64,000 nucleotides of DNA, taken from Arbacia lixula (Eukaryota > Echinodermata > Echinoidea > Arbacioida > Arbaciidae). Below the pieces are notes generated by a model that saw nothing but the letters and a program-made list of their open reading frames with translations, ran no database searches and was not told the origin of the DNA. Location: the NCBI GenBank assembly GCA_963669155.1, contig OZ022587.1, forward strand, positions 2,311,808 to 2,375,807, in the 5' to 3' direction. Made by a program: the position numbers and the translations under genes. Shown in pieces: positions 1-12,725 of this stretch; position 1 is the stretch's first letter, and each line of letters opens with the position of its first letter.

Positions 1-50
1 CCATCTCATAGGCTTCAGTGTCATTTCCCTCCTGCGCCGTGTCTCGTTCT
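1..50 (-). CDS. Copy A exon 9 (partial): juxtamembrane segment
   Basis: The acceptor is TTGCAG at 56-51. It encodes RERDTAQEGNDTEAYEM and is cut by the window edge. It is homologous to B exon 9, including the juxtamembrane tyrosine in AYEM(V), a YxxΦ-like and possible SH2-type motif. Confidence 0.7.
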
Positions 51-3000
51 CTGCAAGGAATTGTTGCCATAGAACAAGGTTTCATATTCACGTAATATTG
101 AATCATTACATGGAACTATACGCAGTGCAGATTGAACACACGAACACAAATGACACTTCGTTGAACCAGGAAGTATCTTGTTATAAATAAGCAAACTCCT
201 CGTAGAATCTGCTCTTGAAATACGAACAAAAGCTGATGAAAATGCATCAAAATTCATTGGTATGTAACCGTGTAATTTGGCTGTAATTTCCGTGCTAGAT
301 TAGGCCAAAGGATATTTCTTAAACAGGTTTCCTTAGAGATCTAAATGTGACTCCATGTATTTACCTGATCTTCTTTCTTTTGTCAGTAGATTCTCCTACG
401 AAATGGGACAAAATGTATAGTTTAAAAAAACATAGTTTATCATGTTATATGTTGAACTACATTATGGTATGTTGCTCTGTGCAGTTCATCTAAGCACAAC
501 AACAAAAAAGTAAGTCCCCCCCCCCCCCCCAGCACAATAGAATAGCCTTTAATCGAAGATGTTTTGAGCAACATAACTTGGCAGGATTGTACCGTTACTT
601 ATTGACTAACTTCCATGTGAAAATCACATTAATCCCCTCAGTCAGCATGAGTGAGCACAAATTAAAGGCAAAATTGTCATTTGTTAAAAGTCACAAGGGG
701 AATTGTCCATGCCGTTCTAACAGAACATTTTGGCATTTTACATGCAACGCTTTCAACTAGCACCTTGCACTGGGAACAGAAAAACGTCAAACATGACAAA
801 AAGGCAATTCTGCATTTCGTAACGAGATACGAGAATATTCGTGGTCCTCTAGATGATATTTGCAGTTACGTCTCAAGGTGATTAGTAATAAAGAGGCTGA
901 CTGGAAATGTCGTTGAATTGTAATAGCAAGAGAACTGACAAACCTTGCGTATTACGGTCCCTTCTCCATAGCACGAATAGTACGACATTGATGCAAACAG
1001 AGATAATAAGAAGAACCGCCAGGACGATTATGCCTGCCATAGCACCAGAGCTCAGACCACTGCATGGCGTAGCATCATCTGGTGTACCTTTGATTAAAAA
1101 TTGTTTAACTTAATTCATGTGAAATTTATAATTTTATTAAATATTAGACAAATATCTAACATGGATTGACTTTCGCTTTGTATACATTTAAGATTCAAGG
1201 TACTGAACGACAGGATGGAAAAGATACTGTATCAGAACTCCCCCCCCCCCCCCCCACAACAGTACTGGAAACTGACTTTAAGCGAAAATACAGCGATTGC
1301 CAGATTTTGAGGAGGTTTTTGGCGGGTCGTCCGAAACATATAGCCTAGAGACGGGAGACCGCGGCACGCTATTGTCCGGACAGGTCCACAGTGCCTGCGT
1401 TCAATGGGAGTAATGATTGCATCGCGCGCTGACATAGACAAAACGATTATGAATATAGACTGTGGTCGCTACTTTTCAAACGTAATCATAGCTAGATGAC
1501 AAATTTTGCGTAAAATTAGATTTGTAGATTTAATACACGTTATTGTTATGCCATACTGCCGATTCCTGCCACGTTTCATGCTACTTTCAAATAATGATAA
1601 AAATAACAATGATAACAGTCTACAGTATTCTTATCAAGCGAAATTTTACAGTAAAGTGTCAGTGCGCATGGTACACACTGTCTTTAAATAGAGCAATACA
1701 AACATGATATAATAGTGCAGATTCAGTGCGAAGGCAGTAGATCAAAGTATAGAGTTCAAACAAAAGAAGGGAATTCCCGTTCTGTAACAACAGCCACAGA
1801 GCAAAGTTCACATACGTCGAATGCTAGAAAGGCTTTGTACATTGTATGAATATAACAATACCTTAATTCAATGCGGTCAAAATACCTTCATGCTGCATTG
1901 CCCATGTGCCTTCCCAGTATGTCTTGTACTGTGTGTGGATTTGTACAGTCACTGTGATTTTTGAGGAAACGTGTTTTGTACATAGAACCCATGGAGCAAA
2001 CCTTCATTTTGGGTTCCACCAGACATGGGTTGTCTCAAGATGGCCGCCTTTAAAAAAGCAGTATTGACACATTGTGTGAATAACATTTGAATTGAGCATT
2101 CTCACCTCATATTAGCTATATCATACTAAAGTGCGTAAAATTTACCACAAGATGAAAACATTCTTTTTGGCCCTTATGGTGATTTTCACAACAAGTTTTG
2201 GCAAAAACTTTATTCCAAATTATTTCAACAATATCGACACAAATTGAAAGTCAATACATGTAGCGATGAATAACATAAACAAAAATCAAAAGGCCTTGGA
2301 ATTCACGCAGCCTTCCTAAACTCGTGAACGAGACCTGCAAGTTTTGGAAAATAATGGGAATGAATACATGTATTATGAAAAAAGTGTGCTGTTTTTCTGC
2401 TGAGATTGTAAACCTACCAGTAGGACTTGCGGTTGAACCAGGTTCACTTGTAAAGACCTCTGCTTAGTATAAAGTATAAACAAATGGCAGTTAGCAATGC
2501 AAATCATATCTAAGCTTAAACAAAAAATGTACCCTACAAAAGTCAGGAAGCTAATTATATGGACATGTACATGTATGTCTTTATAAATCGAATAGTAAGA
2601 TAGGTTTTGCTGTGTTTATCAGTCTAAGTATTTAACTGCTTCTTCTGGATTATAAATACTTCTACTTGAATGTGTACAATGGAAGAGGATATAGAGGAAA
2701 AGAAAAGAAAGTTAAGAGTCTTAAAACACGATTATTTATGTTACCTTGGTCTTACACAGAAATGGTGCAGACTCAAGAGAAAGGTGCTCTAATGCATCTT
2801 AAAAGAGTAAGTGATATAGCTAATATTATGTTTGCAAACATAATGATATGGCATTGAAATACATTATCTCTAATTCATGACTATGATGTGTCAATGTTTT
2901 TAAAGGGGAAAATAACGAAAAACAAAACAGAATGAGGAGTGGGGATAAGTCACAGAAAGACATACAAAACAAAAATGTATTTTACTTTCAAAATGAAATA

Positions 3001-6000
3001 TTTTGTTCTTACATTGAGTTATGAAGCTATTCTCAGAGAGTTTAGAGCCTTTTCAACAAAAAAAGTCTTTGCCTGTATTCAGTTTTGATCATAACAATTT
3101 TCAAATTCTTGATGTCTATCATGTATCAGCTGAGTACTTGAACGTTAGTGGCACATAATTGTTGCTAAAAACACAAATTACTGGGGAAAAAACATGCAAA
3201 TATTATCAAAGCGGGGGCGTGGGAGGGAGTGGAAATGTTATACATGTTAAAGTGAGGTAAGATTTGAACAAGTGAGACAGAAAACAATTATACGTGCAGG
3301 TTGAAATGAAGTGGATGAATCTGGACAAGAAAATGGTAAATCAAATCAAAGAGGAATACATGTACTCTGGACAAGAAATACAAGGCAAGGTAAAGTGACA
3401 GAGTACAAAGACCTGTAACTACCAACTATTTCAAATCCAAAGTCTTTTCAGTCCTCAAAATAAATATGTAATTGTCTGAATAAGGAAGTATGGAAAATTA
3501 ATTAAATGCCATGAATCCCTCTGTAAACAAGTGACGAAATGGACTAGATAAGTAGAAGTGTTTATATCTTGAACTCATAAAATAAAAATGGACATACCCG
3601 TAGTCGAAGGTTGGGTCGTAGTTCCTGTTTCGGGAATGAAAACAATTAATAAAAGAAAATAAAAGAAATAATATGGGATGTTAGAAACAAGGGCACCCAC
3701 AGGACACATGCAAATCTTGATTTTAGGACACATGTACATGTATTGATATTAGGACTAGTTCATAAAAGTGTGTTGCACTTTATAATGGACCCCAAAATTA
3801 TTCATTTATTTTGTTGAATGTTTCAATCGTTTAATGGATAGAAAATCATAGATGTGTGCAGAGCACAGCTTACAATAAAATCAATCAAAAACTATTTGAT
3901 GAAGAATGACTTGGGAAAGGTGATGGCAGGGAATGAATAAATGAATTTAAAGTGCAACTAATCACTTTCATAATATAACCTTATTTCGGTAGGAGGGGGT
4001 AAGAAATCATCAAATTAAATGTTTACCCAAACTAACACCACAAACACAGAGGTGAAAAGCTTTACTGTACGTAATTACAAAAAGAAGGAGTGAAACGAAA
4101 GTGAAATAGGTGAAAGAAAAAGGTGATAAAGTGTTGTTCAATGTGAGTGATTGGATTGGGTATTATTATTGCCACTTTGTACTCAATTCTTGGCAGCTGA
4201 TACATGTAGCTGACGTATCGGACATCAAAATGAACAGCAGAGTTTCTTGCTAGTAAGCTACATTGCAAATACATTGGCTTACACATGAATTAGGTTTATC
4301 AAAATTCAGATCAATCATTCTTGGTTAGTTTTAATCTTTCAGATGGATGATTCTCATTGCCAGTTTCATGGAATGTCCCTCCAATATTTAAAAGACTTTC
4401 ATATTGAAAGAGGTTTTCTTATTGGTGGATTATGCTGACAGCAATTTGAAAGCTTACATACTGTCAAACTGTAACAATCCAACATTCAGATAATTGGAAT
4501 CCCCCCCCCAATCCCAGTAAAATGCACAGTAAGTGTTAGAATCCAAGCTCTCTAATGCAATAATCAATGAAATAAGTACTGTGATGCAATTGAGGAAATC
4601 AACTCATGCTTAAAGAGTAAAAGTCATGTGCAGGAAGACCAATAACTAATCATGCTACACTGTATGTGGCTGAGTCTGCAGTAGACCAAAAGTTGAAGAC
4701 ACCCTTTTTTTTCTTCCTTTTTTTTTCAAAATCTCAATCAGAAATTGGACCTACACTGTAAGTTGCAATCATGTCTACATACATGTACATGTACAACAAG
4801 CACGTAATGTCCTATCTTCATTTCTGCAGGTTTTAGTAATCCAATGCCACTGACAGACTACTGGGAAGCAGAGTTACTTCAAGCTGACTACATGAATAAC
4901 TACTATTGTTAAACTCACTTGCTGCAATTACAATGGAAAAGCCTAGATATCATACAGACTCACATCGTTATCTACATGTCGCTCACAATGTGGCATCAAC
5001 TATGTGTGGTGCTATCATTTTTCAGACTTCTCTTTTCTCTCCATGCCTAAGTTTTCTCTCCCTGTCCCCTCCGTCTTTCTGTGTCTGTCCCTCTTTTCTA
5101 CCTATCTCTTCCCCCTTCTTATTTCTCTTTGTCCCCCTCTCATTCAAACCAATTTTTAGATAACAACTATGATCTAATATCCTTTTCATTACTGCAACTT
5201 TGTTCATTACTGTAACTTAGATCACTGAACATTGAAAACAAAGACTCCTAAAACTAAAAAAAAAAAGACCCCTCAAACTTAGCTAACCAAAATACATCGT
5301 TCACTTGATGAGATGTTGTACTCTTCGTGTGAGATGGGACATCTTCTCTAAAATCATTTCAGAATTAAAAACAGCAAGAAATGTTCAGAAAATAGGTGCT
5401 GAATGGTGAAGTACAATGGTCTGACAATTTCTGCTATCCATTTTAAGCCATTCTTTTTATTTCAGCTATTTCAATGACACAAGCTTCACTCCTTTTGCTA
5501 ACTGAACGCACCAAAGGGCAAACAATATAAACGCACCAATGGGCAAGTAAACCGAATGCACCGAAGGGCAAGCAATCTAAACGCACTAAGGGGCAAGCAA
5601 TTTAAACACATTGAAGGGCACGAAATTTAAGCTCACCCACGGGTAAGCAATTTAAATGTACTAACGGACAAGCGATAGAAACGCATCAAAGGGAAAGCGA
5701 TCTGGACGCACCAAAGGCCAAGCAATCTGAAATGCTAGACTACTGGTATGGACAAGTGATTCGTACTGTATTCAGTAGCATTACAATGTTGATAATACAG
5801 CCCAGGGAAATATCATTTACGAGGGCTACTTTTCACACCTGACGTCATAAAACAGCCAGCCTGAAAACATGTGATGCATTATACCGCATTGAGGATACAT
5901 CACTTTTCTCGGGGGCACTTCTTAGCAATGCGGGGGCCAATTCTCCCTGATCCCCCAGTGTAATTGTCCCTCTGTAAAGCCCAGCCCTCTCCACGTGGCT

Positions 6001-9000
6001 ATCCAGCCAACCAGCCAGTACCTTAACATGTGCAGCTTTCATGCATCCCTTTCCCAAAAAAATGTATAACATGGACATAATATATATATTGCCGAATATG
6101 CTAGAGGATGTTCATAATATAATGCCTCTTTTACAACTGTGTGGGTACAGCAGGTAATGCTGATGATACTACTGATGCACTTAACATTTTTTTATTTTTC
6201 TTGTAGGTAAACACCTTTTGTAGATGTCTACATGTAGACCCAGTGAAGACAGCACAGTTTGTGGCATCTTAATATTGACCATTAAAATATCTTTGTGTAA
6301 CATTAAATGTGTAATCAATAGAAGAGGAAATATGAACGAAAACAAACTACTAAACATTACAAAATACAATGCAGTTATGTATGAAACAAAAAAAAATGCT
6401 TTGACAAGTCTGAAAAACAAAAAAAAAGCATACACACAGACACAAACACAGCCATACACACATACAGAGACACACATAAAAATGCACATAGCATACGCAC
6501 ACAAGCAAGCATGTCCACAGAATATGTAGAGATCATATCTGGCTTCAAAGAGCTCTGTACTGTACGCATGATAATACTCAAAACTGTAAACCTGGTACAT
6601 TTCGCATACACATGTACAGATATTTCAGCGAATTCCTACAAGGCAGACCATTTCGCAAGCCCATATACAGTACATGTACATATATACAGTATATCCCAGA
6701 ACTAAACACAGAGGCCTACAAAATGATACAATGTTAGTTGGAAAAAAAACTACATAATACTAATATGTACACTAATAACAGATTAACTACATCTGTATGC
6801 CTATCTAGCGAGGGACTGTGATCGTGGTGCTTACAATTACAATGCACAGTATAGGCCGCCCATTTGTAGTATGTTGTATACCAACTAGCACGCATCAGCG
6901 CTTAATACGCGCTGGACACTATTATCAATGTCGGTCAACATTTTTGCCTGTTTTTACTTCTGTTCTGCGCTTCATTCCAAAAAATTTAGGGCACCGCGAA
7001 ATATACATTTACAGTAATATAAAAAAAAAAAACAGCCACACACACAAAAACAGACACAAATATGAATGAATAAAAAGTAGAAAAGGCACTTACGTCCTGG
7101 ATCGTAGTTCAGAGCTTCAGACTCAATAGAGCCCAGATCATTGCTAGCAGAGCACTTGTAGTCAGTAGCATGTTCTGGGATATCCACCAGAACAGAGTTC
7201 TCTGTGGTAGAAGAGGGAATCTGCTCAGATCCTGCGTAGAATATGTACATGTTGATGGCAGGATTAGCAGGTTCTACACCATCTACAGCAGCTGAGACTT
7301 GACAGGTAACACGCAGCATATCTCCCTCCTTGGAAGCATCAACAACGATAGTGGCCGTCTGACTTGTTGGAGCATCTGTAGCAATCACATAAAACAATGA
7401 AATATAGGATTAGAATACTTCTTAACATGAAATTGGAAGTACTAATTAAGCATTAACAGCACCATAACTTCTCTCCAAACACTGTTAATTAAAGCATGAC
7501 ATGTACGACCATCAACTAAACTGAAAATGTACCTGCCATTATAACTAACATGCTTACAGCGAATGATGTACAAATATGCACTCTCTTCTACAGTAAGTTA
7601 CGGTAATTGAAATAAGCCTAGCATTTCCCTTTCCTTCCCAAGTATATCAATAATAATTTCCTTCTCATTAGGTAAATAAAATGAAAGTTAAGTTTGTTGG
7701 GTTTACGAACACAAACTGTGTAATTAGGTATACTGTGCTAAAGAGAAAACAAAATCGTGAGAGAAGGCAAATGTTCCCAGGAGCTTTTTGTGATCTTCAA
7801 GGTTTTTTTCATTACGAGGGCTACGTCTCCCTGAGCCCCTGTGTAATGTTTGACTGCTTGCCATCTCATGCATACTGTACATGTACCATTCACTAATGAA
7901 ACAGTTTGGGGAGACAATCCTTACATTGAACATTGAGCTGTGTAGTTTCTTCTCTGTTGAGGCTCGTAACCACATGTCCACTGGTGGTGCATTTCAGATC
8001 CTGACCGTTCATTGCAGGGTTTGCTGTAATTGTGACTTCACTTCTTGTGTCAGACAGGTCTGGGTCGCCGGTGTTTGTAGAATTGGTAACATCAGGAGTC
8101 TCATCCAGGGCCATATCGTTGACTGTCCATGTTATGTCTAGCTGGGGTCTGCTACCAACAACTTCACACACAGCTGAATACTCGGTACCAGCACGCAGTG
8201 GATTAGTGGGAAACGTCGGGGTCAGAGTAGATCCCACTGCGGATATCAAAACACAACAGCAGAGAAAAATTATCACTTACTTATGAAACAATATTATTGA
8301 ATGACTACATATATATCTTCTGGTATCTCAAACTGCAGAACAGAGTACACATGTAGACTGAGATTAATTCAAGCTCCTTTTCAATCTGAGGCTCTTGAAT
8401 CCAGCTTGTAACTATTGTATGCATTGTTTCCACATGTTTACGCTGACAATACACACACCCCTCATTGAGCAGCGCGTTTGTCTGACAGAAAAAATTGATA
8501 TCCCCATCCACTTCACTGATCCCATCATTAATCAATCAACCTTAAACTGATCAATTGTCGATTTTTTTAAGAAGGATTCAAGTCAAATAAAAAGTGTATT
8601 AGATTTTGTTCTGCAGCTTTCAAAACACACCTCAAAGGTTGCACAAATGAAAGTTGTGAGAGAATAATACTTCCATGATGATTACTGACATTAGAAGTTG
8701 CCTTGTCCAATACTGAGAACTTCAAAAGAGGAACTACATGACTGTGATTGATTCTGTGCTATATTTGTTATTATACATTTGAGAAAAAGTTCCCATTTGA
8801 CAACTGCCTTGGTTTTGATGGTGATCTTTTGCAAATTGTTGGCCTTAATTGACATTTGTCAATTTCTTTACTATTTTTCCATTCGTATTTAAATATCTAT
8901 GAAGCCCTTCACTTGTTTATCGTGTTCTCATCAAATAAAGCATTGGCATGTGGGAATTTGATACTGATTATGAGGTCACATTCACAGTGGGAAATGTACT

Positions 9001-9735
9001 CACCTTCTACTTTCAAATCAAACGGGTCACTAGTGGCTCCTGATAGCGCACAATTGTATTGGCCCTCATCCTCGACAGCGACATCGGTGATGTTCATGAC
9101 GTCTCCTGGTGGGGACGTCTCAAAGTTGCGGTATTTCGGTATAGTGCCAAAGAAGGGAGCTCCACCAAGAAAAAGTTGTTGTGCAGGATCCACTGACTGA
9201 TCACTCCATATGTAGGTTGGTGACTCTACACCTGTCACCACACAAGTGAAGACAGCTTTTTGGCCGAACGCTATGGCTCCTCCCGGTGGGCCTTCTATTG
9301 TCGCTGTTTGCCCTTGAAGCGCCGCAATGAGCTAGGGAAAGTAGGGTGCATAGGAGTACGAACATACTTTTTTTTTATTAAGTATTACTTCTGTAATTTC
9401 AATGATAATTAGAGAGGACCTATATTAGCTTGTTGACCTTCTTATTATTTCGACTCACAATCCACGTTTGATCCTAATTTTTGATTGTTACACAATCCTC
9501 ATAACTAAATAAATTATGTGTACGTATTCATCAAGCAGTGGTGACTTTGATGATGATGTTGAACCTAAGGAAAATGATGAAACGAGGAATAAAAGAAAGA
9601 GGAGTACATAACTTTCAGCAAGTAAAACGTGAACGTGTAGCACTATCAAATTACTCCTTGTTTTCCTCCTGTCTTGATACTTACCGAGACATTTATTACA
9701 ATCCGTAGGTATGCTTTCCAGTAGCGCGCTTCCAT
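1..9735 (-). CDS. Receptor copy A: Ig-domain transmembrane receptor (5' part, kinase part off-window)
   Basis: Nine exons are recognised on the minus strand: 9735-9685, 9331-9004, 8236-7925, 7375-7094, 3624-3598, 2459-2418, 1087-944, 395-365 and 50-1 (cut by the window edge). They encode a signal peptide, three Ig-like domains, a Thr/Ser/Pro stalk, one transmembrane helix and the start of the cytoplasmic part. All junctions have GT-AG boundaries and compatible phases, and no frame break is visible. Exon sizes match copy B almost one for one (51, 328, 312 v 309, 282 v 285, 27, 42, 144, 31 nt), and intron sequence also aligns with copy B. By comparison with B, a tyrosine-kinase-like domain should lie beyond the left edge. 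The protein would be a type I plasma-membrane receptor; its ligand is unknown. It looks more intact than B. Confidence 0.82.
365..395 (-). CDS. Copy A exon 8: juxtamembrane microexon
   Basis: A 31-nt exon (phase 1 in, phase 2 out) with acceptor CGTAG and donor GTAAATAC. It encodes the charged peptide GESTDKRKKIR just inside the membrane. It is homologous to B at 25127-25157. Confidence 0.65.
396..943. repeat. Copy A intron 7 with truncated MITE M1
   Basis: Positions about 491-760 match the start of the MITE at 30393-31169 (CACAACA, AAAAAGTAAGTC, poly-C, then AGCA(A/C)AATAG). Here only about 270 bp remain and no right terminal repeat is seen. The rest of the intron shows nothing recognisable. 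Confidence 0.55.
944..1087 (-). CDS. Copy A exon 7: transmembrane helix
   Basis: A phase 1-1 exon of exactly 144 nt, like B. It encodes a short Cys-containing juxtamembrane piece, then an uncharged helix (GIIVLAVLLIISVCINVV and onward) ended by LWRRDRNTQ. The basic WRR stop-transfer sequence sets the type I orientation, with the Ig domains outside. Confidence 0.84.
1088..2417. other. Copy A intron 6
   Basis: No coding sequence is seen. It has a poly-C tract at about 1241-1256. Segments near 1200-1400 align in reverse complement with copy B intron 6 (about 24190-24320), which supports the A/B duplication. Confidence 0.6.
2418..2459 (-). CDS. Copy A exon 6: 42-nt stalk microexon
   Basis: AAGCAG acceptor and GTAGGTTT donor; phase 1-1. 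It encodes EVFTSEPGSTASPTG, a second Ser/Thr/Pro stalk segment. The homologous 42-nt exon of B is at 22509-22550. Confidence 0.72.
3598..3624 (-). CDS. Copy A exon 5: 27-nt stalk microexon
   Basis: GAAACAG acceptor and GTATGTCC donor; phase 1-1. It adds RTTTQPSTTG, a Thr/Pro-rich stalk segment likely to be O-glycosylated. It is recognised by the identical size, phase and position to the copy B exon at 21007-21033. Confidence 0.72.
5505..5730. repeat. 25-bp minisatellite, about 9 degenerate units
   Basis: Units follow the pattern AACGCACCAAAGGGCAAGCA followed by ATCTA, repeated at about 25-bp spacing with point changes. The array is absent from the aligned intron of copy B, so it arose or expanded after duplication. 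Confidence 0.8.
7094..7375 (-). CDS. Copy A exon 4: Ig-like domain 3
   Basis: A phase 1-1 exon of 282 nt. The split codon joins domain 2 to domain 3 as a YAPTS linker, a common Ig junction. Cysteines sit in LRVTCQVSA and DYKCSAS, followed by NDLGSIES. Copy B is one codon longer, around its ATNEED-like loop. Confidence 0.84.
7925..8236 (-). CDS. Copy A exon 3: Ig-like domain 2
   Basis: A phase 1-1 exon between an acceptor ending CGCAG and a GTAAGGATT donor. It shows Ig hallmarks: cysteine in YSAVCEVVG, tryptophan in ITWTVND and cysteine in LKCTTSG. The exon is 312 nt, one codon longer than in B and C; the extra residue falls in the variable stretch around TNSTNTGDPD. Confidence 0.85.
9004..9331 (-). 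CDS. Copy A exon 2: Ig-like domain 1
   Basis: The acceptor is TTTCCCTAG and the donor is GTGAGTAC; phase 0 in, phase 1 out. It encodes one Ig fold with the B-strand cysteine in VFTCVVTG, the core Trp in YIWSDQ, and the F-strand signature DEGQYNC. NIT in DVMNIT is an N-glycosylation sequon. It differs from copies B and C mainly just before the Trp (VESPT here, VESPS in B, DNTPQ in C), which corresponds to the BC loop. Confidence 0.85.
9685..9735 (-). CDS. Copy A exon 1: start codon and signal peptide
   Basis: ATG at 9735-9733 lies in a strong context (ACCATGG). The exon encodes MEARYWKAYLRIVINVS and ends in phase 0 at a GTAAGTATC donor. Together with the first residues of exon 2 (LIAALQG) it forms a basic n-region and a hydrophobic core ending in small residues, typical of a secretory signal peptide. 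The same ATG context is conserved in copy B. Upstream similarity to B continues to about 9865, where element T interrupts it. A conserved CCATAG just upstream (about 9775) could be a 5' UTR splice acceptor. Confidence 0.75.
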
Positions 9736-11859
9736 GGTAACGGTTGTACAAGGGAATAGCTTCTCCTATTTTCAGATCTATGGGATTTTAAGCGAACAAA
9801 ATCAAAAATAAGATGTACTGTTTTGAAACCAAATTAACCACATGATTGACCATGTAGTGTAAAAAGCCAGCATGGAAAATGAGTTAACTTCCATCTGCAT
9901 TATACATAGTCCAGCGGCATAGCTCGATATTTTGACCTAATTGTTCACTTTTGTCTAAAAGCACCAAATTTAGCACTCTTGTAAAATGAGATATATCATA
10001 CATATTGGGATATTGAGCCCTTTCAAATTTTGTCCAGGAGAGCCATTGGGGCAATTTTATAAAAAGGCCGCCATGGAAGAGTGGTATTGACCAATTTTCT
10101 AGGTTACATTTGAATGGTTTATGTTCACGCATCATATAAGTTGTCATATTAAAGAGGGTTAAATTCACTACATGAGACATTTGGGCAACAAATGTGATTT
10201 TTGACATTTTCCCCTCAAAATCTGAATTGCTATAAACTACATATTTCTTTATATTTCAAAAATTCGTGTTTCGTGTTCTTTATAAATACAAACCTTTTGA
10301 AAAACTGTTAGGATGTTTAAGAATCCCTGAAAAAAATAGGTTCATTGCTACACCTGATACATAGTTATAGCTCTTCAAAGTTTATACTTTGATATTAGCT
10401 AAAGCAGCATTTTTTACACATTTTGTCCCCACCATATGTTATACACACAGCGGTCCTTATTGGGTCTGCATGCCTTTTGTGTGTAGTGCTGACCTATTGT
10501 ATCCACTTTTCCCGCAAAACAAAAGTTACTATTAGCCTTCATCAACATGTCAATCTTTGGTACAGAGATGGGTCATCATACTGATGATGAACGTATATTG
10601 ATATGCAAGCCTGGGACAGGTCAATTTTTAAGCGCTAAGTGCGCAACATGCCTGTGTTTCAGGCTGTGTTTAGCGTACATTCAAACGTACACTTTCATGC
10701 CTACCCCTGCCTACGAAACCTGTTTTTATCGTTCAGTTCTGCATTGTGTAGTGTGTGCTACATAATATAACTTTAAAATGGTAACACTATATGCTGCACT
10801 GGCCTTGATATACACTATGACATCACAAAGAGCTGCCATCACGAACAAATTGACCTCTTTTCTTTAGGGTAAGCAACATCCTTGCTTCGACATTTTTGTG
10901 TTATTTCGATGTTGTGGCTTATCATGATAAGTATTCATTGGCAGTAGCACTATCCCCCTTTGACACATTCACATAACACAATCCTCTGCGTTGACAAATG
11001 TCAGCCTGGGTAAAAATATCGCTTAGGATTTTTATGCTGATCATCTAGAGAACATTCGAATCATAATGTTTGCAAGGATAGCAGAAGGAATAGTTCGTGT
11101 TGTTGTATATTTTAGGATGCAAGGGCTGCAGTGAGAGAAGGTCCATGCATGAATATCCAGCTTTCCTAGATCAGGCTATTGGGAATCAGCAGCTGATGAC
11201 ATAATTGTGGTAGCATAGTCCCTACTTGCTCGAGAAGGCCCATATACAATGTCAGTATTGTTTTCACCAGCATAATCTAGACTGAAGATGAACTTGAATC
11301 ATTCAGTGTTGCTGAGGAAGGAAATACAATAACTTGTCTATGTATTTGCCATTCAAGCTACAGGTGAAGGGCTTTTCAGGGTATTATGAATTTCCCAGTA
11401 CAACCTTCCTTGTATGAGTTTTATGACAGGCTCCTATAAAATTGTACCCATTATTGTAAAAATGTTGATGTGAATGACATGGATATTTACTTGTTCAGCT
11501 CCATTCAGGACAATGTCCGCAGTTTGCAAAATCGTTCATGTACTAGCCGTATTGTTCGTCATTTGTAGTGACAGAGATTAGGTCAACATCAGGGTCCACA
11601 TGTTTATTCTTCATGGTAAATGTTGTTCAATGTTAAAGGTTTTCTTGAGGCATGCTAATCTGTCCGCGTACTACTATCATCCTGCGACAGAGATGGAGGA
11701 TAGTTATATTGTACAATTCAATGCTCGGTTGTACACCACTGGCAAACGCGATCAAGATCATTAGTGATGATTCTCCAAGACCCTTTGATAGATCTCTATT
11801 TGCAGCCCATGTCGCATCTATTACATAGTACCTTATACTGGCGCCTCAAAAATTCGCTT

Positions 11860-12330
11860 CAGGAACCTGGAGGCGTGTACGGTCATTTGGACAATTCCAC
11901 GATAACACCGGGACAATTCAGAACACTTTTTTCAGAACACTTTTCAAATGTGAAATACACATTAGTTGTAGACAGTGAGAACAAATTGTTATAGTACATC
12001 TTTGACTATTATCACAAGCAACTTTGAAAAAAAAATGAATACAAAATTGTCATTTAGTAATGAGTTATGCGTAATTAATTACTACTGTAACACCGGGACA
12101 CAAACAGGACATGCTTTTTTTAAACACTTTACAAACTAGCAAATCTCTGTGAAGTTAATGAACCTTTTGAAACTTCGATATATTGATTTGATTTAGTAGA
12201 AACACAATAATGATAGTTAGGTGTTATCTGGAGAAAAAAAATCTATCATGAAGATAATTATGAACTAAAGCATACAAAAAGTGGTACCGTAACACCGGGA
12301 CCGTTACACCAGGACCATAACACCGGCACA
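11860..12330. repeat. Dispersed ACACCGGGAC words in element T
   Basis: The word ACACCGGGAC or close variants recurs near 11907, 12092, 12294, 12306 and 12319. Spacing is irregular, so it is not a simple satellite. Confidence 0.4.
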
Positions 12331-12479
12331 TCTGAAAGTCATGTACAAAGTCTATGGAAAATTAGGTTGTCTCACTATCCTGGCAAAAATCTCTGAAGTT
12401 AGTGAACTATCTGAAAAGTGGCTCTATTTATTTGGTGCAGTAGAGTCTCAATAATGATAATCTTTGTACATAGGTTGTC

Positions 12480-12725
12480 AATCACGGAAGAGGTTTACGG
12501 TACTCCATGTGTAAAGTCCTGGAAGGACTGAGATGAGAAAAGAAGAAGTGGATAGAATTGGAGGTGAAATGGAAGTGCGAGAAAGTAGAGATTTGAAAGT
12601 AGTCTATTCTTTCGAAATGAGTGTAGTCCTTAAGAGCTGAGGAGTGGAGAAGTACACTCGACGTTTCGGGCAGATTGACTACCCGTTTGCAGGAGTCACT
12701 CCTGAAGACGGGCAGTCAACCTGCA
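12480..12725 (-). mobile_element. Insertion inside element T with decayed hammerhead-like end
   Basis: The segment 12485-12660 matches 48525-48335 in inverted orientation, but is absent from T copy 3, so it is a separate insertion. On the minus strand, 12697-12655 shows ACUC / GAGU pairing around a stem CGGG...CCCG, then GAAAC-GUC, the layout of a hammerhead ribozyme. The first core box reads CUGCAAA instead of CUGANGA, so it is probably dead. Penelope-like elements are known to carry such motifs. Confidence 0.45.

Larger units (their letters stand above)
2460..7093. other. Copy A stalk introns 4 and 5
   Basis: Apart from the 27-nt exon at 3598-3624 this is non-coding. It contains a 25-bp minisatellite (5505-5730), poly-A and poly-C runs, and a CA-rich stretch near 6430-6500. 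The segment 5835-6060 is the inverted counterpart of 19163-19380 in copy B intron 4. Confidence 0.6.

Noticed and set aside
5505-5730. A CRISPR array
   Set aside because: Spacing is about 25 bp head to tail with no separate unique spacers, in a eukaryotic intron; it is a minisatellite.
6181-6600. 139-codon open stretch on the minus strand near 6.4 kb
   Set aside because: It is built from a CA/GT-rich low-complexity run in an intron of copy A, has no splice context, and copy B has no counterpart.
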